NCBI GenBank assembly: GCA_964522605.1
Contig: CAZFWV010000397.1
Location: forward strand, 1 to 6,051
DNA length: 6,051 nucleotides
Reading direction: 5' to 3'
DNA from: CAVZLD01 sp964522605
GTDB taxonomy: Bacteria; Planctomycetota; Planctomycetia; Pirellulales; Pirellulaceae
The notes beneath the pieces were generated by a model. It saw only the letters and a list, made by a program, of their open reading frames with translations. It was not told the DNA's origin and searched no databases. The position numbers were made by a program, and so were the translations under genes. Shown in pieces: positions 1-5,286 of this stretch. How positions within the stretch are numbered: the first letter of the stretch is position 1; every line of letters starts with the position of its first letter.

Positions 1-10
1 TCGCTCCACC

Positions 11-30
11 GCGCGGGCAACGCCCCGCGC
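11..30. repeat. Short GC-rich hairpin
   Basis: GCGCGGG at 11-17 is the exact reverse complement of CCCGCGC at 24-30, leaving a 6-base loop. The stem is all G and C, so it would be stable as RNA. No T tract follows, so it is not a classical intrinsic terminator. It sits 8 bases before a second, larger palindrome and may be part of the same intergenic repeat cluster or the end of an upstream transcript. Confidence 0.45.
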
Positions 31-38
31 GCACGAAT

Positions 39-76
39 CGTTTAACCGCGCGGCCCGTTGGGCACGCGGTTAAACG
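39..76. repeat. Perfect 12-bp palindrome with inner stem (REP-like)
   Basis: CGTTTAACCGCG at 39-50 and CGCGGTTAAACG at 65-76 are perfect reverse complements. Inside the 14-base loop, GCCC (53-56) pairs with GGGC (60-63) around GTT, giving 16 base pairs in all with a small internal asymmetry. A perfect 12-bp arm is unlikely by chance in a short intergenic stretch. The shape fits a repetitive extragenic palindrome or a protein-binding or transcript-end hairpin. No T tract follows, so a Rho-independent terminator of the usual kind is not supported. Membership of a repeat family is inferred, because only one copy is present here. Confidence 0.6.
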
Positions 77-189
77 AGGGACCCGCGCGGCTAGACGAGA
101 CGACCGAGATGCCGAAGTTATGTCGGAGTCATCCCTTAGGATTGGGGTACGACGCAACCCGAATTCTTAGCTGTCACAAAGCACTCGGA

Positions 190-323
190 CGCGTTTCAAA
201 ACCGACTCTCGCCGTGGGGGTGGCTGGTGGCAGATCGCAGCGATGCCCCAAATCGCCGAACTGCTGGGGTATCGCTGCGCTCTGCCACAACCACCCCTCG
301 AGAAAAACAGGTCTTGAAATGCG
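190..323. repeat. Long imperfect inverted repeat, MITE-like or structured RNA
   Basis: Bases 190-250 and 265-323 are imperfect reverse complements along almost their whole length, with a 14-base central loop at 251-264. The strongest inner block pairs GTGGCAGATCGCAGCGATGC (227-246) plus CCCA with the right arm starting TGGGGTATCGC (265-275), with few mismatches, one of them a G:U-compatible change. The outer block pairs CGCGTTTCAAAACC (190-203) with GGTCTTGAAATGCG (310-323), 12 of 14 matched. The middle, about 204-220 against 293-309, is looser. CGGACG occurs at 186-191 and again at 329-334 and could be a target-site duplication, though 6 bp is weak evidence. The arrangement suggests a non-autonomous miniature element or a transcribed hairpin RNA. 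No transposase is present. Confidence 0.65.
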
Positions 324-422
324 CTCTGCGGACGGAAGAGACGATTCTGTCGATCCGCCGTCGCCCGCAGAGGCTGCTAGGTCGCAAATCAGCAATCGTC
401 CTTCAGCATTCGTCAATCAATT

Positions 423-462
423 CGGCTCGCTGGGGGCTTCGCCCTTCCACCAGATCGAGCCG
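423..462 (+). promoter_or_regulatory. Nested hairpin upstream of the Tat-signal gene
   Basis: CGGCTCG (423-429) pairs perfectly with CGAGCCG (456-462). Inside it CTGG (430-433) pairs with CCAG (450-453), and GGGC (434-437) pairs with GCCC (441-444) around a TTC loop. That gives 15 base pairs with only two bulges, both on the 3' side (TTCCA and AT). It ends 65 bases before the start codon at 528. It could be a leader-RNA structure, the end of an upstream transcript or another dispersed palindrome. No T tract follows. The pairing is seen directly; the role is inferred. Confidence 0.45.
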
Positions 463-527
463 ACAGATTAAGCTATTAGACAGCTGGAGAGTCCATTTCC
501 AAACGGTGAATCGGGAGGCAATCCATC

Positions 528-1562
528 ATGGCAGAAAAGACAGACCGTCGTTGTTTTCTGGTTCGAAGTGTCCTCGGCACAGCCGGGATTGGAGCGGTCT
601 GCCACAGCCTGGAAGAACGTGTCCTGGCAGACGCCATCGAAGACGGGACGGCTCGATCCGTTCCGAGCGCGAAGCCGAAGACCGACCTGCCTGCCGGCAG
701 TCTGCCATGCGGAAAAATCGGCAACGTGACGGTCAGTCGACTACTGATGGGCGGCAACTTGATTGGCGGTTGGGCGCACAGTCGCGATCTGGCGTATATC
801 TCGAAACTCTTTACGTCGTACAACACCGAGGCCAAGGTTTTTGAGACCTTGGAACTTGGGCAAGCCTGTGGCATCAACACGATCCAGATTGACCCGGCAT
901 GTTGGGATGTCGTCAAGAAGTACAACGCGAATCGCACCGATCCGATTCAGACCATGATCTGTGTCCCGCTGTTCGAAGATCGGAGCAGAATGCAGGAGGA
1001 GATTCAGCGTCACGTGGATCTCGGCGCTACTTTGATCTATTCTCACGGCGGCGTCACCGACTCCTACATGATGAATGGAGGTAAGATCGATACGATTGGT
1101 CAGATGCTGGACCTGATCAAGGCCCAGGCCATTCCCGCCGGCGTCGGGGGCCATTCGCTGAACATGCCAATTGCGTGCGAGCAGAACCAGCTCAATCCGG
1201 ATTTCTATGTCAAGACATTCCACCAGGATCGATACTGGTCGGCGACGCCGGCCGAGCGGCGAGTCGAATATGACTGGATGAGTGCGAATGCGTCGGACCA
1301 CGATGCAAATCATGACAACATGTGGTGCAATAATCCGGAAGAAACCGCCGCCTTTATGGAAAAAGTGGACAAGCCGTGGGTCGCGTTCAAGGTCATGGCG
1401 GCTGGAGCGATCCCCCCACGACGTGCGTTTCCCAATGCATATCGTAACGGCGCCGATTTCATCATCGCGGGCATGTTCGATTTTCAGGTGGAAACGGATG
1501 TCAAGATCGCAGTGGACAGCCTCGCCAAACTCGACACGCGTAAGCGAGCCTGGTGTGGTTGA
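528..1562 (+). CDS. Tat-exported TIM-barrel protein, aldo/keto reductase-like, function unknown
   Basis: This encodes 344 residues. The ATG follows GGGAGG (513-518) at 9-base spacing, which supports the start. The N-terminus has a twin-arginine signal: RRCFLVR at residues 7-13, then a hydrophobic stretch to about 24, so export of a folded protein is expected. After a variable linker (about 35-60), the mature part starts KIGNVTVSRLLMGGN (63-77), close to the opening strand of aldo/keto reductases. Eight likely strands follow (around 70, 118, 142, 168, 203, 226, 286 and 310), consistent with a TIM barrel. IDPACWD (121-127) sits where reductases have their iDTA..Y motif; Asp122 is kept but the usual Tyr is not evident, and no clear catalytic Lys-His pair was found. 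Residues 206-218 and 258-268 are rich in His, Asn, Asp and Cys and could bind metal or substrate. The next gene begins 33 bp downstream on the same strand. Fold is moderately sure; reaction unknown. Confidence 0.85.
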   Translation: MAEKTDRRCFLVRSVLGTAGIGAVCHSLEERVLADAIEDGTARSVPSAKPKTDLPAGSLPCGKIGNVTVSRLLMGGNLIGGWAHSRDLAYISKLFTSYNTEAKVFETLELGQACGINTIQIDPACWDVVKKYNANRTDPIQTMICVPLFEDRSRMQEEIQRHVDLGATLIYSHGGVTDSYMMNGGKIDTIGQMLDLIKAQAIPAGVGGHSLNMPIACEQNQLNPDFYVKTFHQDRYWSATPAERRVEYDWMSANASDHDANHDNMWCNNPEETAAFMEKVDKPWVAFKVMAAGAIPPRRAFPNAYRNGADFIIAGMFDFQVETDVKIAVDSLAKLDTRKRAWCG

Positions 1563-1595
1563 TTGCTGCACGACCTCCGATAGGTAAAGGAAATC

Positions 1596-2558
1596 ATGGA
1601 TCTGATTCGCACCGCGCTCCAGGCCTTTTCCAGGGACCGCTGCATGCAGATGGCAGCGGCCTTGGCCTTCTATATGATGCTGTCGCTCGCACCGTTGCTG
1701 ATCGTGGTGATGACCATTGCTTCCTTTGCCATTGGGCCCGAAGCGGAGAGTGTTTTTGCGCGTCAGGTCGGCAACTTCATGGGATCCCAAGGCGCGGATG
1801 AGCTTCAGGAAATGCTCCACCGCGGGCAAGAGGCGGCTCCGGGCCCGAGCGACGACGACCCAGCCATGTCCGCGGACCGTGGCGTGGCCCCGGGAGAAAA
1901 ACCGCTGTCGTTCGCCCGAAAGCCGATGGCTACGATGATGAACTGGATCAGCATCATCGTGTTGATCTTCAGCGCCACCGGCGTATTCGCGCAACTACAG
2001 GCATCGCTGAACCAGGTTTGGGAGGTGGAACCGGACAAAGCACATTCGGGCACGATGCAGTTTTTAAAGAAGCGACTGGTGTCGTTTGCCATGATCCTTG
2101 GCGTCGCCGTGCTGCTGTTGGCCTCGATGCTCCTCACAACGATCTTGAGTGCCACCGGCGATTGGGTATCGCAGAAGCTGGGAATCGGGCGCTCTGTAAC
2201 CTTCGTCGTCAACGAATTGACCTCCTTTGTGGTCATTACGATACTTTTCGCCTCAATCTTCAAAGTCTTGCCCGACGCACGCGTGCCATGGAAGGTAACC
2301 TGGATTGGCGCCATCATGACGGCCTTGCTGTTTACGCTCGGCAAATTCGTCATCGGTGTCTACCTCGGCAGTAAGGACATGAGTACGACGTATGGCCAAG
2401 CCGGCTCCTTAGTTCTCCTACTGTTGTGGATCTACTACTCGGCCATCATCTTCTTTCTCGGTGCCGAGTTGACTCAAGTCTGGGCGCGACGACACGGACA
2501 TGCCATTGAGCCGTCCGATGGTGCCGTGCGGGTCGTCCTGCGGCGGGAACACGCTTGA
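1596..2558 (+). CDS. YihY/BrkB-family integral membrane protein
   Basis: The product is 320 residues and was historically labelled ribonuclease BN, though family members are membrane proteins whose nuclease role is not supported. Start: ATG after AAAGG at 1586-1590. Family blocks are clear: AAALAFYMMLSLAPLL (20-35), GVFAQLQASLNQVWEV (129-144), a segment around PWKVTWIGA (231-239) leading to GKFVIGVYLG (249-258), and YGQAGS (266-271) running through LLWIYY to GAELTQVWARR (289-299). About six membrane segments fall near 20-46, 116-135, 161-187, 207-225, 233-256 and 268-293. Between the first and second is an unusually long polar loop, about residues 75-110, rich in Pro, Asp and Gly. E. coli YihY is about 290 residues, so the extra length fits this loop. 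A proposed role for relatives is transport or envelope function; the substrate is unknown. It may share a transcript with the Tat protein upstream and is convergent with the sulfatase gene. Confidence 0.93.
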   Translation: MDLIRTALQAFSRDRCMQMAAALAFYMMLSLAPLLIVVMTIASFAIGPEAESVFARQVGNFMGSQGADELQEMLHRGQEAAPGPSDDDPAMSADRGVAPGEKPLSFARKPMATMMNWISIIVLIFSATGVFAQLQASLNQVWEVEPDKAHSGTMQFLKKRLVSFAMILGVAVLLLASMLLTTILSATGDWVSQKLGIGRSVTFVVNELTSFVVITILFASIFKVLPDARVPWKVTWIGAIMTALLFTLGKFVIGVYLGSKDMSTTYGQAGSLVLLLLWIYYSAIIFFLGAELTQVWARRHGHAIEPSDGAVRVVLRREHA

Positions 2559-2623
2559 AGAGTACCGAGTGATGATGTCTGATTGCGGAAGGAAGGACCC
2601 TGACAATCGCTTTGGTGTACGGC

Positions 2624-2712
2624 AGGGTGCCTGGGGTCGAGACGCGAGGAACGAGCGTCGAGCCCCCAGCCGCGTGACCTGGAGGCTCGCGACGCTCGAC
2701 CCCAGCCACCCT
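2624..2712. repeat. Branched palindromic element between convergent genes
   Basis: The outer stem pairs AGGGTGCCTGGGGT (2624-2637) with ACCCCAGCCACCCT (2699-2712), 13 of 14 matched. After a 14-base unpaired stretch on the left, CGAGCGTCG (2652-2660) pairs perfectly with CGACGCTCG (2690-2698). AGCCCCCAG (2661-2669) then pairs with CTGGAGGCT (2679-2687) with one mismatch and a 9-base loop. The left bulge CGAGACGCGAG (2638-2648) could pair with the same right arm instead, so two folds compete. A separate 5-bp hairpin (CGTTG/CAACG, 2713-2727) abuts it. Position between two convergent stop codons suggests a two-way transcription barrier, but there is no T tract. It also looks like a dispersed repeat. 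Pairing is seen; role and copy number are inferred. Confidence 0.6.
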
Positions 2713-2744
2713 CGTTGGAAAACAACGAAGTGAATCTTGAGTCA

Positions 2745-4175
2745 TCACTTGGTGAGCTGGTTCTCGATCGGCTCAACACTCGCACGATGCTCCTGAGCGA
2801 TCGCGACAAGTTGCTGGATCACTTCCGGATGATCGGCGGCCACATTGTATTTCTCCGACGGATCATGCTCCAAATGATAGAGCTCGGGCGTGTCGTGCTC
2901 GACCCGTTTGGGGCCGATTCCATAGCATCCCTGCGTAATGAAGTGGGCTTTCCAAGGTCCGACGCGAACGGCGAACAGTTTTTCCTCACGCCAGAAGAAG
3001 ACTCGATCGCGCGGCCCGGTGCTTGATCCTCCGAGCAGCAGCGGTGACAGATCGTATCCATCCAGGATGCGATCATTGGGGGGAGCGACACCAGCCAGGG
3101 CACAGAATGTCGGCAGCAGATCCATCGTCGCACCCATTTCCATTTGCACACCCGCATGGATCCTGCCGGGCCACCAAAAGAGGGTCGGTTCGCGCATTCC
3201 GCCCTCGAACGTTGTCCCCTTCCCCTCGCGCAACAAACCGGCCGAACCGCCGTGCGTGTTAAATGGCAACCAGGGGCCATTGTCGGAGGTGAACACAACC
3301 AGCGTCTTGTGGTCCAAATCGAGCTGTCGCAGGGTTTCCAAGATCCGCCCCACTCCCGCATCAATCTCCTCGACCACGTCACCAAACAGGCCTCGACGGC
3401 TCGTACCTCGATGGCGTTCACCCACATAAAGCGGGATGTGAGGCAGGTTGTGTGCCAGATACACGAAGAACGGTTCCTCCTTGTGTTGCGTGATGAACTC
3501 AATTGCCTTTTCGGTATAGCGTGCCGTCAGCGTATGCTGGTTGGCTGGCCGTTCGATTTCGGTTGTATCGTGAAGGATCGGCACATTGAATTGCTCAATC
3601 GGTGCCACATAGTTGGCGTCTCGCTGTGCCTGTGCGCGATAGCCAGGAAAGCCAGGCTGGCTATCCATATCGTTGGAGTAGGGAATTCCCCAGTAAGTAT
3701 CGAAGCCGTGCGCCGTGGGAAGGTACTGCGGCAGATGTCCCAAGTGCCATTTCCCAACCGCCGCGGTCGCGTAACCGGCCTCTTTGAGCGCCTCGGCAAT
3801 CGTGATCTCACTCGCCGGTAATCCGCCTTTGGAGTCGGGAAACAGCACGCGCCTCTTGGCCGACATCATTCCATTGCGTATCGGCAGACGCCCTGTGAGC
3901 AATGCCGCTCGACTGGGCGTGCAGACACTGGCACCGACGTAGAAATTCGTCCATCGCTGCCCTTCCGCGGCCATCCGGTCGAGGTGAGGCGTTCGGATCG
4001 TCGGATTTCCGAAACAACCCAGATCACCGTAGCCCAGGTCATCACAGAAAATCACGACGAAGTTCGGCTTCGCGGCACCGGAGGCAGGGAATCCCCGACC
4101 AGCGATCAGCAAAATGGCAAGAACTACACAAAAGGCAGGACGGTGCGAAATTGATTTCGCGCTCCAACTTGTCAT
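2745..4175 (-). CDS. Secreted arylsulfatase A-like sulfatase (formylglycine-dependent)
   Basis: The product is 476 residues and hydrolyses sulfate esters, here probably on a polysaccharide. A signal peptide is visible: hydrophobic core at 14-26, likely cleavage near 30-36. The sulfatase signature CTPSRAALLTG (85-95) carries Cys85, the residue converted to formylglycine by a maturase not in this window. By alignment from memory with human arylsulfatase A, the catalytic and calcium-binding set is complete: Asp45, Asp46, Cys85, Arg89, Lys142 and His144 (GKWHLG), His246, Asp298, Asn299 and Lys319 (GKGTTFEGG). Other shared blocks are GLLREGKGTTFEGGMREP (313-330) and FAVRVGPWKAHFITQG in the C-terminal domain. 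The open frame extends 36 codons further upstream, but GGGAGG at 4184-4189 fits the ATG at 4175 (8-base spacing) and lies too close to the one at 4181. Two tandem TGA stops end the gene. It lies 111 bp downstream of the GH16 gene on the same strand. Natural substrate is not determined. Confidence 0.95.
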   Translation of the reverse strand: MTSWSAKSISHRPAFCVVLAILLIAGRGFPASGAAKPNFVVIFCDDLGYGDLGCFGNPTIRTPHLDRMAAEGQRWTNFYVGASVCTPSRAALLTGRLPIRNGMMSAKRRVLFPDSKGGLPASEITIAEALKEAGYATAAVGKWHLGHLPQYLPTAHGFDTYWGIPYSNDMDSQPGFPGYRAQAQRDANYVAPIEQFNVPILHDTTEIERPANQHTLTARYTEKAIEFITQHKEEPFFVYLAHNLPHIPLYVGERHRGTSRRGLFGDVVEEIDAGVGRILETLRQLDLDHKTLVVFTSDNGPWLPFNTHGGSAGLLREGKGTTFEGGMREPTLFWWPGRIHAGVQMEMGATMDLLPTFCALAGVAPPNDRILDGYDLSPLLLGGSSTGPRDRVFFWREEKLFAVRVGPWKAHFITQGCYGIGPKRVEHDTPELYHLEHDPSEKYNVAADHPEVIQQLVAIAQEHRASVEPIENQLTK

Positions 4176-4183
4176 TATCATGA

Positions 4184-4189
4184 CCTCCC
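4184..4189 (-). promoter_or_regulatory. Ribosome-binding site setting the sulfatase start
   Basis: Read on the minus strand this is GGGAGG. It stands 8 bases before the ATG at 4175-4173 and only 2 bases before the ATG at 4181-4179. Normal spacing therefore favours the inner start and shortens the protein to 476 residues, with the signal peptide close to the N-terminus as expected. Confidence 0.7.
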
Positions 4190-4212
4190 GATCGAATTCT
4201 CTCAATCGACAA

Positions 4213-4233
4213 GATCGACTCCCGCGGTCGATC
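4213..4233. repeat. Small hairpin between GH16 and sulfatase genes
   Basis: GATCGAC (4213-4219) and GTCGATC (4227-4233) are perfect reverse complements around a 7-base loop. It lies in the 111-bp gap between the two minus-strand genes, followed by further ATCGAT-type repeats (4231-4243). If both genes are on one transcript, it could act as a processing or stability element or a weak attenuator. No T tract is seen on the minus strand after it. A chance origin is possible because GATC and CGAT words are dense here. Confidence 0.35.
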
Positions 4234-4286
4234 GATGATCGATTCCCGACAACGGATCCGGCGTGACGAATCCTTGCGTCCAAAAC

Positions 4287-5183
4287 TCACCGTGACGACT
4301 GCGCCTTCCACGCGCGCACATACTGGATGCGGTATGTCGACGGCAAATCTTCGTCGTCGGGCATCCCAAACCAATTGGGCATCGTCTCACTGTCAAAAAT
4401 CAGAAAGAGTGGCTGGTGCCAGTGCGTGTTTTCGACCGATCGCACGAGAACTCCATCGACGAAATACTGAATCTGCTCCTTGTCCCACTGCAAACCGTAC
4501 ACGTGAAAGTCATCAGCAAGTCGCCAGGGAGCTTCCCATACACCACCGACACTCCAATGCTCCTTCTTGTCGGGCGTGCGGAAGACATGCAGATTCATGT
4601 TGTACTTGTGCTCAAACCCCTGGGCCTTGCCTCCTATTTCGAACACATCAATCTCCGTCAGCCATCCCGGAGTCTCCTCCACTTGAAACCAGAACGAACT
4701 GGATCCAGCGGAATTCATCGGCTGGGCTTTGACTTCGTAATAGCCGTACGAGGAGCGAACTTTCGAGTGGAGCGCGGCGGAAGTGTAATCCCGATAGCCG
4801 AGTTTTTCCATTTCGTGCGACACTTCTTCCTTCCGCATCGTCAGCTGCAGCTGCCCGTCGGAAACGGTCACATTTTTATCGCTGAAAAGGGAAGGCTGTC
4901 GTCCTTTCCACCAGTACAGCCCGACAGTCCATTTACTCGGATCGAGTTCGCTGCCGTCGAATTCATCACTCATGGGCTCAAATTTGACCCATTTCCCCTC
5001 GTTCTGCTGGTCCGATAAAGGCAGGGAATCAGTAACACGTTCGGGAGTATCGCCGAGCGATCCCGTTCGGTTCCAGATCACGGTCGGACGTCGATCGCCG
5101 CTCGATGCGCCCCCATCGTCGGCTGCAACCACAACCTGCGCACTCCAGCCAACCAAAGCGCCGACCAAGACTGTTCGAAACAT
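4287..5183 (-). CDS. Secreted glycoside hydrolase family 16 (GH16) endo-hydrolase
   Basis: The product is 298 residues. A signal peptide covers 1-20 (hydrophobic 4-20, likely cleavage after VVVA), so the enzyme is exported. The catalytic motif is EIDVFE (177-182): Glu177 as nucleophile, Asp179 as helper, Glu182 as acid/base. The extra residue in the motif marks the beta-bulge GH16 group of laminarinases, agarases, porphyranases and kappa-carrageenases, as opposed to lichenases. Other family features are DEFDGSELDPSKW (73-85), the beta-sandwich strand YGYYEVKA (146-153), SSFWFQ (162-167), DDFHVYGLQWDKEQIQYFVDG (224-244 region) and HWHQPLFL (254-261), which resembles galactan-active members. 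Substrate is therefore a beta-glucan or, more likely given the adjacent sulfatase, a sulfated galactan; this is inference. Start chosen at 5183 because GGAGGA lies 6 bases upstream and the signal peptide begins there; the open frame runs 29 codons further. No binding module is attached. It is upstream of the sulfatase on the same strand. Confidence 0.93.
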   Translation of the reverse strand: MFRTVLVGALVGWSAQVVVAADDGGASSGDRRPTVIWNRTGSLGDTPERVTDSLPLSDQQNEGKWVKFEPMSDEFDGSELDPSKWTVGLYWWKGRQPSLFSDKNVTVSDGQLQLTMRKEEVSHEMEKLGYRDYTSAALHSKVRSSYGYYEVKAQPMNSAGSSSFWFQVEETPGWLTEIDVFEIGGKAQGFEHKYNMNLHVFRTPDKKEHWSVGGVWEAPWRLADDFHVYGLQWDKEQIQYFVDGVLVRSVENTHWHQPLFLIFDSETMPNWFGMPDDEDLPSTYRIQYVRAWKAQSSR

Positions 5184-5189
5184 CGACAC

Positions 5190-5195
5190 TCCTCC
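5190..5195 (-). promoter_or_regulatory. Ribosome-binding site setting the GH16 start
   Basis: On the minus strand this reads GGAGGA, 6 bases before the ATG at 5183-5181. It fixes the start directly ahead of the signal peptide and argues against the longer frame, which would put about 29 polar residues before the hydrophobic core. Confidence 0.8.
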
Positions 5196-5213
5196 ATAAT
5201 GTAAAACGTGTTC

Positions 5214-5219
5214 ATTGTA
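5214..5219 (-). promoter_or_regulatory. Possible -10 element for the GH16 gene
   Basis: The minus strand reads TACAAT here, one base from the sigma-70 consensus TATAAT. It lies about 30 bases upstream of the start codon, leaving room for a short leader containing the ribosome-binding site. I could not find a convincing -35 box at 16-19 bases upstream, so this is tentative. It falls in the 103-bp gap shared with the divergent gene starting at 5287. Confidence 0.3.
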
Positions 5220-5286
5220 CTGCATCCGCGACTCCACTGGTTGCACCCCTACTGAGGAAGCGACCTTCATCCGGTACGATCATGCC

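Larger units (their letters stand above)
1..527. other. Gene-free region with several inverted repeats
   Basis: No believable gene lies here. Open frames of 60-205 codons exist on both strands, but none has a good ribosome-binding site, a recognisable domain or a normal protein composition. Several read through the inverted repeats, so the plus and minus products mirror each other. What the stretch does hold is four secondary-structure elements, listed separately (11-30, 39-76, 190-323, 423-462), and the leader of the gene starting at 528. Nothing recognisable lies between about 91 and 189 or between 335 and 422. The gene to the left is outside the window, so the structures at 1-90 could belong to its 3' end. 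Confidence 0.7.

Noticed and set aside
9..90. CRISPR-like array from the 37-base periodicity
   Set aside because: Only 8 bases are shared by all three units and the rest differ. Real CRISPR repeats are about 23-40 near-identical bases, and no cas gene is present.
58..471. 137-codon plus-strand open frame
   Set aside because: It starts inside the 39-76 palindrome and crosses the 190-323 hairpin, has no ribosome-binding site or domain, and has a composition typical of non-coding GC-rich DNA.
227..844. 205-codon plus-strand open frame
   Set aside because: It begins in the long hairpin and overlaps the well-supported Tat-protein gene in another frame; it is very rich in Arg and Ser with no family features.
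741..1994. 417-codon minus-strand open frame
   Set aside because: Long, but it lies antisense across two clear plus-strand genes and their gap. Its Arg/His/Asp-rich sequence looks like a shadow of their codon usage and matches no family I know.
1596..2558. Calling this gene a ribonuclease (RNase BN)
   Set aside because: The old name came from an E. coli misassignment. The protein has about six membrane segments and no nuclease motif, so a membrane-protein label is safer.
2624..2727. Classical Rho-independent terminator
   Set aside because: The stems are strong, but neither strand shows a run of T after the hairpin, so the usual mechanism is not supported.
3144..3821. 225-codon plus-strand open frame
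   Set aside because: It is antisense to the conserved core of the sulfatase, with no ribosome-binding site or recognisable motif.
4416..5018. 200-codon plus-strand open frame
   Set aside because: It is antisense to the GH16 catalytic region, including the EIDVFE motif, and has no independent support.
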